NCBI GenBank assembly: GCA_964553045.1
Contig: CAZKJG010000007.1
Coordinates: 62,001 to 126,000, forward strand
DNA from: JAWLEP01 sp964553045
GTDB taxonomy: Bacteria; Fermentibacterota; Fermentibacteria; Fermentibacterales; JCC-6
DNA: 64,000 nt
Direction: 5' to 3'
Translations under genes and position numbers: made by a program
Notes under the pieces: model-generated
The model's database searches: none
What the model saw: the letters and a program-made list of their open reading frames with translations, nothing else
What the model was told of the DNA's origin: nothing
Shown here: positions 33,801 to 41,809 of the stretch, piece after piece
Layout of the letters: each line of letters opens with the position of its first letter
How positions within the stretch are numbered: position 1 is the first letter of the stretch

Positions 33801-34496
33801 GCCGAAGACGCTCCTGTACCTGTAGTCATCGGATGTCTCCAGGTGTCCACCGAAGGCCTCCACCACCCGGCGGACCATGGCCCCCAGGGTCTCTGCGATG
33901 CGCTTGCCCGCCAGGGGATGCGAGCCCAGGCCCGCCGTCTCCGGCGGAACCACGTGCAGCGACAGGACCGTGGCACGTCTGCGCTCGCCCGGCTCCAGCC
34001 GCAGGGCCCGGCCCTCCTCGAACTCTATCGACGAGGCCAGACGGCCGATGTCCTCCTCCAGCAGGTGGGAGAGGTTGGACATGTCCGCCGAAACAGCCTG
34101 CATCGGGGCCCGGAAGGTGTCCAGCATCCCGGGCAGGTGCCTTTTCAGGCCTCCCCGGGAGGCGTCACAGCGCTGGTGCGTAGAGGTGTAGTACTGCATC
34201 CACTTGGAGAGCTCAACCGGCTGCACTACGACGGAGACCAGGTCCAGCCCGCGGCTGACGGCCCTCTCCAGCTCGCGGCGCACCTGCGGGGATTCGTTGG
34301 AAGCCTCGGAGACCACCAGAACCATGCCCGACGCGGTGTCTATGCCGTCGATGACGGCCTCCACCCAGTCGGCGCCCGGGGGTATGTCGCGGGGGGCTAT
34401 CCAGCACTGGACTCCGTTGTTCTCCAGGAAGGCCGTGATCTGCTCGGCCACCTCGCCGTCGACGCTGGAATGGCTGACGAAGACCCTGTGCGGCAA
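30804..34496 (-). CDS. TIR - degenerate cyclase - STAND ATPase - TPR protein
   Basis: A 1230-residue protein. Residues 1-130 are a TIR domain (VFVSHSSVDGEVAEQI, QCWIAPRDIPPGADW) with a possible catalytic Glu at 75 (RRELERAV). Residues 170-355 resemble a class III cyclase but lack the metal aspartates and the Asn-Arg pair, so this part is probably a pseudo-enzyme. A STAND/AAA_16 ATPase follows, with Walker A GEAGIGKS at 400-407 and Walker B LVLVLDDLH. About ten TPR repeats finish the protein. The TTG start has GGAAGG upstream. The same core architecture, without TIR, is at 67-3387. TIR domains joined to STAND-TPR sensors can act in immunity or signalling by cutting NAD; that role is inferred here. 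Confidence 0.85.
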   Translation of the reverse strand: MPHRVFVSHSSVDGEVAEQITAFLENNGVQCWIAPRDIPPGADWVEAVIDGIDTASGMVLVVSEASNESPQVRRELERAVSRGLDLVSVVVQPVELSKWMQYYTSTHQRCDASRGGLKRHLPGMLDTFRAPMQAVSADMSNLSHLLEEDIGRLASSIEFEEGRALRLEPGERRRATVLSLHVVPPETAGLGSHPLAGKRIAETLGAMVRRVVEAFGGHLETSDDYRYRSVFGLERALEDHAHRAVSGAVRLFNGIGEMNRVLKARGLVLDFTMGAASGDLEVAQSGSEGPDPAGPPLREADMLAAGPPRNELLVTSELWRICRDRWQFEKAECEGVDDCMRLADYAIVPVEGRLLRVRVPMVGREAELARLERLLHRQTERKVSRNRRGGARHYVVGIRGEAGIGKSRLAHEFRKRCCEGCDDVEALEGRTLSYAQPPNWIWTSLIRGRLGIERDSSIDLEELRRRLSEIDPGGELPDSAPFLADLLGMDPGGAWEAPGREARAVEQRVAVRNLFAALARGRRLVLVLDDLHRIDGASRRMLEFIIGNCDLKTPIVFILIYRSQREDGSSVEFGVLPGYAHLEEIALEPLDRESSAELLEKILASIGPAEAVAEDVRKRLLASARGNPLFMEELVLDLVEEGLLRVEGGTWSMRGAAEGIRIPDGLRNLLQVRLDRLPADWRNVLQTASVLGAEFPLGLYRCFARRVFGRDPETRILDELEGLGLIRCEQTAFGGRYMFESKLLCSSAYESMLESNLQTLHRAAAESMEEYYPEDDELAPGMLMHHWAIAGETSRALKWGIRALEAAADAYENQRVLEMSDRLLEWAGREPEGRERADMEAGIRIARGETLGLLGRREGQERNLYAALELVREYGLEDSHGEIYVILGNFCEMVGRPEEAEGMFGEAERVGRETEEPAYEAHGSMGLAGLDSRAGRSDMALERMERALEIFRGAGMVRGRGNVLVNMGVLHHRLGHVGRAMKCYDSAMKLFRRVGNRKHLATTLVNTGIMQSNQDRMEEAKSSYDRALGIFRTIGYARGEATALINLGIIHREMGRLDEALECFEQALDIEREAGDRSAEAISLINIGSARSQKQEKEAALECYSKALEIAREIGNRRVEGYSLSSVASACRDLGRFEEALDLFDEGMAVLREVGERKATAECSSNLGLLYCKMGRLEDAADCYRASAETIGDIGAGRYDSEVTVDLRDTLLARGCPKEDVPLPDHWERG

Positions 34497-34575
34497 GGCG
34501 CAACCTTCCCTCCATGAGCGAGCCGGACTCTGCAGGTATTCTACGGGAAAACGAACCGCTCAGGTAGCGCCGCCG

Positions 34576-37188
34576 CTACTCCAGAAGCACGAACCGCTCG
34601 GTAAGGGCAAGCCCGCCGGAGGTGATCCTGGCGGTGTACACGCCCGAGGGCAGCCTGTTGAGCGTGAGAGTCCCGATACCTTCAGCGGCGTCTGCCGGCC
34701 CGCGGTACACGCACCTGCCGGCCAGGTCGAACACCCTCAGCCTTCCGGCGGCCCCTCCCGGCAGCCGCCAGCGCAGAACGGCCGCACCCCTGGCGGGGCT
34801 GGAGGCGCACCGCAGCCATGCTCCACCTGCTGCCTGCCGCGACGAGGCCACCGATTCCTGTGTCCAGGAGATGGTCACGTCGTGCAGGGCCGGGGTGGAG
34901 TCGCCGTTCAGGCTGGCCAGCGTAGCCTTGTACTGGACGTAACGGTGGCCGTCGGTGAGGATTCCCGACAGGCTGTCCGGCTGGTGGATGGGGTCCGACC
35001 AGGGCCCCAGGTTGGTGGGGTCGCCGTCCTCGGAGCTGCGCACCCGAAAGCTGACGTCGGTACCGGAGGCGCCGGGCTCGGTGGAGGTCCAGTCGATCAT
35101 TCCCCACTCGGCCTCGACACCGGTGTCCAGCAGCGAGGACTCCAGCCAGCTCTCATCCGGGTAATGCAGAAGGCTCAGCCATCTGGTGCCGTCCAAGTTG
35201 GCGCCGGCGATGTCCGGGTAGCCGTCGCCGTCGAAGTCGGAAGAGCAGAAGTTGCCCAGGTAATTGCCGTAGTCCCCCCAGGTTATGTCATGGGAGAGCC
35301 ATCCGTAGGCCTCTCCGTCGATGTTCTCCAGCCAAACCAGGGCAGGGAAGGAATCGATGGGCAGTCCCATGGCGGCGATGTCCAGGTCGCCGTCCTGGTC
35401 GTAGTCCTCGGCTATCACCGTCGAGCGATAGGACTGTGAGGTGTAGTACTGCTGAATCAGGTGATAATCCCAGGTATCGGGGGCGATCTTCTCAACCCAG
35501 CTTACCACCCAGGTTCCAGCCAAGTGCACCACGGGTATGTCCAAGTCCCCGTCGCCGTCCATGTCCGCCACGGCAAGCCCCATCGGCTGGTCGATATCCA
35601 CCACCCAGTGCTCGGTCCATTCCGCCCCGGCTGAGCCCGGGTTGGCGTACCAGTTGACCCAGTTGGGTCGAGGGGTGGCCACCACGTCCGGTGCCAGGTC
35701 GCCATCCATGTCGGCCACGGCCATGCCGTCCACCTCGTTTGCGGCCAGGGTAATGAGGTGCTCGTCCCAGCTCTCTCCGATTCCGTCGAGGTTCTCCATC
35801 CAGGCTATGTAGTACTCCAGGACATCGTCGTTGAATACCGCAGCCAGATCGGCATCCCCGTCGGAATCGATGTCTGCGATTTTGACCTTGCCGCAGAATC
35901 CCGATTTCACCTCGTGTTCGGTCCAGCCGGAGGGGCCGTTCTCGTACCAGAAAAGGCCGGCAAAGGTCCCCAGGGCAACGTCCTGGTCGCCGTCGCCGTC
36001 GAGATCCCCGGCGCTGAGTGAGGTGGACGGCAGCTCGGAGACCACGTGCTCCTCCCACTCGAGGCCGGAGTGGCTTCCGTCGCTCTCGAACCAGAGGATG
36101 CCGCTCTCGTACTCGTTCATGGTGGTCCCGGCTACGTCGATATCGCCGTCGAGGTCGAAATCACCCGTGCAGACGCTGTTCGCGTCGTACATCCAGCCGA
36201 TGTTGCTGAAGTTCCAGCCGGACCCGGTGCCGATGTTCTTCAGCCAGAACAGGCCGGACCCCCAGGTCTCAGCAACCACCAGATCGGTCTTGCCGTCGTC
36301 GTCTATGTCGGCCCCGTCCATGTCGTAGTAGACGGCTTGATCGTCGGCTACCTCGAAGAGGTCCCACGAAGGGGGCGAGCCACCGTCATTGAGCATGCAC
36401 CATATGTGGTAATTCCCTCCGCAGTTGATATTTGCGAATACGTCGATATCTCCGTCCCCCTCCACGTCAAATGCGGTGGCGCCCCAGGCACTCTCGTCGC
36501 TGGTGCCCGCATAGATGCTGTAAAAGCTCCAGGAGGGAGGGGAGGAGCCATCGTTCTCCATCCAGGAGAGGAGGTATCCATCACCGGCGCTCATCAGAAC
36601 GTCCAGGTCGCCGTCGCCGTCGCCGTCGATGTCAACGGGATCGGCAGTCACCGGGGCTTCGAGCAGGCCCGAGCATATCGAGCTCCTGGTGAACGTGGGC
36701 GAGGAACCCCCGGAGCTGCTCTACAGCGTAACCTCGTCGTGGAACGTGGAGGAGCCCACCAGGTCCAGGTCGCCGTCGCCGTCGATGTCCGCGACCTCCA
36801 GGGTCCTGCCCTCCTCGTAGTCGTCGTCTATCAGGTGAAAGCTCCAGCCCGGGGGCGCCCCCCCGGTGTTCTCCCACCATGCAACCTGGTCGCCGAAGTA
36901 GGCCGTGGCGGCGATGTCCAGATCACCGTCGGAGTCCAGGTCGCCGAGGGCTGTGGCCCAGGCTCCCTCGAAGCCCCCGGCCACACCGTGAGATACGGCA
37001 TTCACCTGACCAGGCGGCAGCGACAGCTGGCCGGGAGATTCGTAGTGGCATTCCGTGTCCAGGTAGAAGCAGGTTGACCACTCGGTGACCGGTCCCTGTA
37101 CTCCGGGACCGCCCGACCAGTCCGTCTGCGTGGATGTATCAGCGAAGGCAATCGCAGCGAGCAGCAGGACGAGGGTCAACAATCGCAT
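34576..37188 (-). pseudogene. Large FG-GAP/VCBS T9SS cargo protein interrupted by an in-frame TAG
   Basis: A single frame runs from a signal peptide (LTLVLLLAAIAFA) at 37188 to a T9SS sorting domain at 34576 (GRLRVFDLAGRCVYRGP ... GVYTARITSGG). It is broken only by a TAG at 36723-36721, where the protein reads FHDEVTL-stop-SSSGGSS. Both sides are full of FG-GAP calcium-binding repeats (DLDSDGDLDIA, DIDGDGDLDLVG), about 870 residues in all, so this was or is an extracellular propeller adhesin. TAG is an ordinary stop elsewhere in the window (for example PorX). A mutation or consensus error is likely. Confidence 0.7.
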
Positions 37189-37208
37189 ATCGGTACCTCC
37201 AGACGATT

Positions 37209-37236
37209 ATGATAAACAATCGCCTCCCGACCGCAA
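37209..37236 (-). promoter_or_regulatory. Probable promoter of the FG-GAP cargo gene
   Basis: On the minus strand TTGCGG (37236-37231) and TATCAT (37214-37209) are 16 bases apart and 20 bp upstream of the ATG at 37188. The -10 matches consensus at five of six bases. Confidence 0.4.
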
Positions 37237-37296
37237 GCGGTAAAAACGGCCTGCTTCAGGTCGATCCGCAGGCTGCTGGGGCCTGCCGCGGCGGCC

Positions 37297-37890
37297 CTAT
37301 CGCATTCTCTCCTCCATCTTCTCCACCGTGAGGCCGGTGATCACAGACTCCGGCTCGGTGGAGACGGGATCGCGCCGGGCGTCGGCGCCGTCGTCGCGCT
37401 CCTTGACCAGCAGCCAGTTCTTCTCGCTGCCGCCCAGACGGGCGTGGATCAGCGAGTATCCGCCGGAGATCTTGGTCCCCGACAGGCGGACGGACACGTG
37501 GCCCTTATGCAGGGCCTCGGCCATGGAAAGCTCCTCGCCGTCCTTGCAACTCTTGTTCTCGTAGGTACCGTAGTCCCAGACGATCACGGCCCCGCCGCCG
37601 TACTCTTCCTCGGGGATCACCCCCTCGAAGCGGGCGTAGTCCAGGGGATGGTCCTCGGTGCGCACCGCCAGGCGCTTCTGTCGGGGGTCGGTGGACGGCC
37701 CCTTGGGCACCGCCCAGGAGACCAGGACCCCGTCGGCCTCCAGACGGAAGTCCCAGTGCATGGTGCTTGCTCTGTGCTGCTGCAGCACGAAGATGTGCGG
37801 GCCTTCCGAATCCTCCCGCTCCCCCGCCGGCTCGGGCGTCTTCGAGAAATCCCTCTTACCCTTGTACTCCCTCAGCCTGTCGCTCTCCAA
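37297..37890 (-). CDS. Stand-alone LigD-type 3'-phosphoesterase
   Basis: A 197-residue protein matching the LigD phosphoesterase domain, which removes 3'-phosphates and trims 3'-ribonucleotides from nucleic-acid ends. The active-site segments are present: QQHRASTMHWDFRLE (two His, Asp, Arg), VRTEDHPLDYARFEG (His, Tyr) and EEYGGGAVIVWDYGTY. There is no ligase or polymerase domain. TTG start with GGAGGG upstream, 21 bp after rtcB. In this operon it probably prepares or resets RNA or DNA ends. Confidence 0.85.
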   Translation of the reverse strand: MESDRLREYKGKRDFSKTPEPAGEREDSEGPHIFVLQQHRASTMHWDFRLEADGVLVSWAVPKGPSTDPRQKRLAVRTEDHPLDYARFEGVIPEEEYGGGAVIVWDYGTYENKSCKDGEELSMAEALHKGHVSVRLSGTKISGGYSLIHARLGGSEKNWLLVKERDDGADARRDPVSTEPESVITGLTVEKMEERMR

Positions 37891-37911
37891 CGGAACCCTC
37901 CGTTTCCATCC

Positions 37912-39345
37912 TCACCCCTTGATCACCCCGCCGGGAAGCAGCCTGGCCACGGGCCTGCCCAGGCCCGCCTCTCGGGAGACCCGGACCACCTCCTCTACGT
38001 CCTTGTAGGCGCCGGAGGCCTCTTCGGATACCCCCTTCTTGCTGACGGCGGCCAGCTCGATTCCCATGGACCGGAGCTCGCCTCTGATCTTCCTGGCGGG
38101 GAACTGCTTTCTGGCCTGGTTCCGGGACATTACCCGCCCGGCGCCATGGGCGGCGGAGCCGAAGGAGGCGGCCTCCGACCCTTCGGTGCCCGCCAGCAGG
38201 TAGGAGGCGGTTCCCATGCTGCCGGGGATGATCACCGGCTGGCCAACCTCCCGGTAGACCTCCGGGACCTCGCTCCTGCCGGGGCCGAAGCTCCTGGTGG
38301 CCCCCTTGCGGTGTATGCAGACCCGCCTCTGCTTTCCCTTCACCGTGTGGGTCTCCATCTTGGCCACGTTGTGGCATACGTCGTAGACCTGCCGGATGTC
38401 ACTCCCGGCGCCCAGCACCCGTTCGAAGGCCTGCCTTACACGGGCGGCTATTATCTGTCGGTTGGCGAAAGCGTAGTTCACCGCCGCGCACATGGCGCCG
38501 TAGTAGGCCCGGCCCAGCGGGGAGCCCAGGGGGGCGTTTATCAGCTCGCGGTCTGGAAGGCCCGCAGAGCCCAGCTCGTCCTCCATTCGGCGGATGAAGT
38601 CCGATGCCACCTGGTGGCCGAAACCCCGGCTTCCGCAGTGGATCATCACCATGACCTGCCCGACCTCCCGCAGGCCGAAGGCGTCGGCGGCCTCCCTGTC
38701 GAAGACCTCGTCCACCCGCTGGACCTCCAGGAAGTGGTTGCCGCCCCCCAGGGTGCCCAGCTGGGGCTGGCCCCTGTCCAGGGCGCGCTGCGAGAGCTCC
38801 TCGGTGGAGGCCTCGGCCATGCGTCCCGCCTCCTCGGTGCGCGGCAGGTCCTCCTCCCGGCCCAGGCCGTTCTCAACGGCCCACTCCGCGCCCCGGGCGC
38901 ACACCCGCAACAGGTCATCGCGGCCCAGGCTGGTGGCGCCGCCGCGGCCCACCCCGGCCGGAACCAGGGAGCGGATGGCGTCCAGCATCTCCCTCATGCT
39001 TCCGCGGACGTCGCCGTGGTCCAGCCCGGTGGCCAGCAGGCGGACGCCGCAGTTGATGTCGTAGCCCACGCCCCCGGGGGAGATGATCCCTCCTTCGGGG
39101 TCGAAGGCCGCCACCCCGCCGATGGGGAAACCGTAGCCCTGGTGGGCGTCGGGCATCACGTAGGCGGCCTCCAGTATCCCCGGCAGGCAGGCCACGTTGC
39201 GCGCCTGCCGCAGGGTCATGTCCCCCCGTATCACCGAAAGCAGGCTCTCGGAGGCGTAGATCCTGGCCGGCACCCGCATGTGGCCGCAGCGGGGTATCTC
39301 CCAGGTCCAGTCGCCGGTCCTGCGCAGCTTCATGTCATCGCTCAT
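37912..39345 (-). CDS. rtcB: RNA-splicing ligase RtcB
   Basis: RtcB joins 2',3'-cyclic-phosphate or 3'-phosphate RNA ends to 5'-OH ends using GTP and manganese. The 477-residue protein has the metal and nucleotide motifs DINCGVRLL, GGGNHFLEVQ, HCGSRGFGHQ, CHNVAKMETH and CIHRKGATRSFGPG, and the guanylylated His at H400 in HGAGRVMSR. ATG overlaps the archease stop (ATGA). Confidence 0.95.
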   Translation of the reverse strand: MSDDMKLRRTGDWTWEIPRCGHMRVPARIYASESLLSVIRGDMTLRQARNVACLPGILEAAYVMPDAHQGYGFPIGGVAAFDPEGGIISPGGVGYDINCGVRLLATGLDHGDVRGSMREMLDAIRSLVPAGVGRGGATSLGRDDLLRVCARGAEWAVENGLGREEDLPRTEEAGRMAEASTEELSQRALDRGQPQLGTLGGGNHFLEVQRVDEVFDREAADAFGLREVGQVMVMIHCGSRGFGHQVASDFIRRMEDELGSAGLPDRELINAPLGSPLGRAYYGAMCAAVNYAFANRQIIAARVRQAFERVLGAGSDIRQVYDVCHNVAKMETHTVKGKQRRVCIHRKGATRSFGPGRSEVPEVYREVGQPVIIPGSMGTASYLLAGTEGSEAASFGSAAHGAGRVMSRNQARKQFPARKIRGELRSMGIELAAVSKKGVSEEASGAYKDVEEVVRVSREAGLGRPVARLLPGGVIKG

Positions 39346-39764
39346 ACGTCCACCACCACCTGCACGAACGGGCTATCGCCCTCTTCTACCATCATCTCGC
39401 TGTAGGTAATCGCCTTCACCTCGCCGTGGAACTCGCAGTCCCCGAACGCCTCGGAGCCCCGCAGCACCGCGGCAAGCCACCGGTCCCCGGCCGATCCCCC
39501 CATGTCCACCGACTCGAAGCCCGCCGTGAGGAAGGCCCCGGTCTCCGCCAGGAAGAGCACCTCCTCCAGCAACCGCAGCAGCAGCCTCTGAAGGTCCCTT
39601 CCACCCACCTTTACAATCCTCGAAGCGGCGGTGCCCGCCTCGTCGGGGTCGTACATCAGCGAGGCCAGGGCCAGGGCGGCATTCCCGAAGGCCTCGCCCA
39701 GCGTATTCCCGTAGGCCCGGAACTTCGCCTCTCCCGTATGAGGCATGAACTCGTATCTCTTCAA
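39342..39764 (-). CDS. Archease, RtcB activator
   Basis: A 140-residue archease: HTGEAKFRAYGNTLGEAFGN near the start, ALALASLMYD, a DLQRLLLRLLEEVLFLAET helix, and the C-terminal EVKAITYSEMMV ... VQVVVDV. Archease speeds guanylylation and turnover of RtcB. TTG start at 39764 with GGAGG eight bases upstream; the frame is open further upstream but lacks archease character there. First gene of the end-repair operon. Confidence 0.9.
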   Translation of the reverse strand: MKRYEFMPHTGEAKFRAYGNTLGEAFGNAALALASLMYDPDEAGTAASRIVKVGGRDLQRLLLRLLEEVLFLAETGAFLTAGFESVDMGGSAGDRWLAAVLRGSEAFGDCEFHGEVKAITYSEMMVEEGDSPFVQVVVDV

Positions 39765-39927
39765 TGCAGTCCCCTCCGGTCCCTCAGCTGTCGCAAGTCC
39801 GCTCTGAAGATACTCTGAGCCTTCGCGGGCCCGGCCGCCAGCCCCCTTCCCGGCGCGGGGCAATCCAGCGGCCGCCGATGGCGGGCTGCCAGGGCGTTAT
39901 TCCGTCTCCTCCCGGCCCTACGGCGCG

Positions 39928-39957
39928 TTGACCCCGATGCGGCCTCCGGCTTATGCT
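39928..39957 (+). promoter_or_regulatory. Probable promoter of the radical SAM gene
   Basis: TTGACC at 39928-39933 and TATGCT at 39952-39957 with an 18-base spacer, 29 bp before the start codon. Confidence 0.4.
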
Positions 39958-39986
39958 GATGGGTCAAAGAAGGGGCGGCAAAAGCC

Positions 39987-40922
39987 ATGATCGCTTTCGG
40001 GCCGGTACCATCGAGAAGGCTGGGCAGGAGCCTGGGCGTAAACAACATCCCGCCGAAAACCTGCACCTACGCCTGCGTCTACTGCCAGCTGGGCACCACC
40101 GGCAGGGTGCGGTCCGACCGGAAGGGGTTCTACCGCCCCGAAGAGCTGGCGGAAGCAGTGCGGAGCAAGGTCGCCGCCGCCCGGGACAGCGGCGAGGGGA
40201 TAGACTACCTGACCTTCGTCCCCGACGGCGAGCCCACGCTGGACGTCAACCTGGGCCGGCACATGGAGCTGCTGCGCCCCCTGGGCATTCCCATAGCCGT
40301 CATATCCAACGCCTCGCTGATCTGGCGGGAGGACGTGCGCAGCGAGCTGTCCGGAGCCGACTGGGTCTCACTGAAGGCCGACGCCGCCGCCGAGGATGTC
40401 TGGCGCCGGGTCAACCGCCCCCACGGCCGGCTGGACCTCCGGGAGATACAGGAAGGAATGCTGGCCTTCGCCGAGGGCTTCGAGGGAAAGCTGGTGACAG
40501 AGACCATGCTGGTCCGCGGCGTCAACGACGCTCCCGAAAGCCTGCAGCAGGTGGCCGCTTTCCTGCAGAGGCTGGGCCCGGATACCGCCTACCTCGCCAT
40601 ACCCACCCGCCCACCCGCCGAAACCGACGCCGGCCCCCCCGACGAGGAGACCATCAACCGCGCCTTCCAGATCCTGGGAGACAGGCTGGAGCACGTGGAG
40701 TACCTGATCGGCTACGAGGGCAACGCCTTCGCCTTCACCGGCGACGTGGAGGACGACCTGCTGAGCATCACCTCCGTCCATCCCATGCGCGACGACGCCG
40801 TGGAGGAGCTGCTGCGGAAAGCGGGCGCGGACTGGTCCGCCGTTCGAAGCCTGGTGGACCGGGGCCTGCTGGTGGAGACCGAGCTGGACGGCCACCGCTT
40901 CTACCTAAGAAGGCTGGGCTGA
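39987..40922 (+). CDS. Radical SAM protein (COG0731-like)
   Basis: A 311-residue enzyme with the opening FGPVPSRRLGRSLGVNNIPP and the cluster motif CTYACVYCQLG (CxxxCxxC). FVPDGEPTLD and VISNASL follow, as in COG0731 Fe-S oxidoreductases related to TYW1. A C-terminal helical domain (about 245-311) resembles a winged helix. The reaction is unknown. It is divergent from the archease operon. Confidence 0.8.
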   Translation: MIAFGPVPSRRLGRSLGVNNIPPKTCTYACVYCQLGTTGRVRSDRKGFYRPEELAEAVRSKVAAARDSGEGIDYLTFVPDGEPTLDVNLGRHMELLRPLGIPIAVISNASLIWREDVRSELSGADWVSLKADAAAEDVWRRVNRPHGRLDLREIQEGMLAFAEGFEGKLVTETMLVRGVNDAPESLQQVAAFLQRLGPDTAYLAIPTRPPAETDAGPPDEETINRAFQILGDRLEHVEYLIGYEGNAFAFTGDVEDDLLSITSVHPMRDDAVEELLRKAGADWSAVRSLVDRGLLVETELDGHRFYLRRLG

Positions 40923-40938
40923 CTCCCGCTGAAATCGT

Positions 40939-41613
40939 CTACCAGACGCTGCCCCCGCTTGCGGCGACCCTGTAGACCTGCATGGTGAGGGGCACCATCT
41001 CCTCGAACTGCTCCGGCTTGCGCTTGCGGCCGAAGTTCACCATCACCGCGCCCTGGCCCATCTCCAGCGTGGAGAAGGCCTTCCTGTGCTGCAGCAGGTG
41101 GCGGCGCAGCTCGGGGGTCATTATCTGCCGGGTGCGCACCTCGTCCCCCTTCAGCACGAAGGCCTTCGAGAACTCCCCGTCCTCGGGGAAGTCGATGTCC
41201 TGCGCCCCCAGCTTCTCCCCGGCCCAGTCCAGCACACCCAGCTCCCGGCGCAGGAAGGTCCGCGGCACGTCCAGCTCGGGGCTCTCCACCAGGCAGACGG
41301 TCTGGCTGTGCGTCTGCGAAGAGGTGCCCTTTCCGGTGTAGCGGCGTGTGGTGTAGTGGTAGTCGGCCAGGTGCACCACCGCGCCCTCCGACTCCCACCA
41401 CAGGTGGTTCTTCGTCCTCCGCCGCGATCCCCTGCCGAACAGTGAGAAGGGGAACCTCGTGTGCAGGTCCGACCCCTTGGCCTCGAACTCGGCCCCCAGC
41501 CTCAGGGCAACCGACTGCCAGGCCTCCCTCCTCCTGCGCTCCAGGCGGAAGGCTATCCATATGATCCCTCCCACCACCACGATGATGGCGACTACCACAA
41601 CGGCCGGCGACAT
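40939..41613 (-). CDS. Membrane-anchored protein of unknown function
   Basis: A 224-residue protein with one N-terminal helix (VVVVAIIVVVGGIIWIAF) and a basic linker. A soluble domain of about 180 residues follows (FPFSLFGRGSRRRTKNHLWW, VHLADYHYTTRRYTG, MTPELRRHLLQHRKAF). No family recognised. ATG at 41613 with AAGGGGGAT upstream. Converges with the radical SAM gene. Confidence 0.6.
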   Translation of the reverse strand: MSPAVVVVAIIVVVGGIIWIAFRLERRRREAWQSVALRLGAEFEAKGSDLHTRFPFSLFGRGSRRRTKNHLWWESEGAVVHLADYHYTTRRYTGKGTSSQTHSQTVCLVESPELDVPRTFLRRELGVLDWAGEKLGAQDIDFPEDGEFSKAFVLKGDEVRTRQIMTPELRRHLLQHRKAFSTLEMGQGAVMVNFGRKRKPEQFEEMVPLTMQVYRVAASGGSVW

Positions 41614-41809
41614 GCGATCCCCCTTCGGTAGGGCGGCGACATACTGCACGCCTCTCCACTTCTGCCTGTACACATACGATACCCGCCTCCGCGCCGGCTG
41701 CAACGGCCCGCCGCCGAACATCCTGAAGAGCGGCGTCCCTACTTGCAGCGGCCAGCAGGCACGTTCATAATCCAGTCTGGATGAGGCTGCCCCATGCCGC
41801 CCACATCGG

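Noticed and set aside
36600..36620. Short GTCGCC tandem repeat resembling a microsatellite
   Set aside because: It encodes the Asp-Gly repeats of a calcium-binding FG-GAP motif and is explained by the protein.
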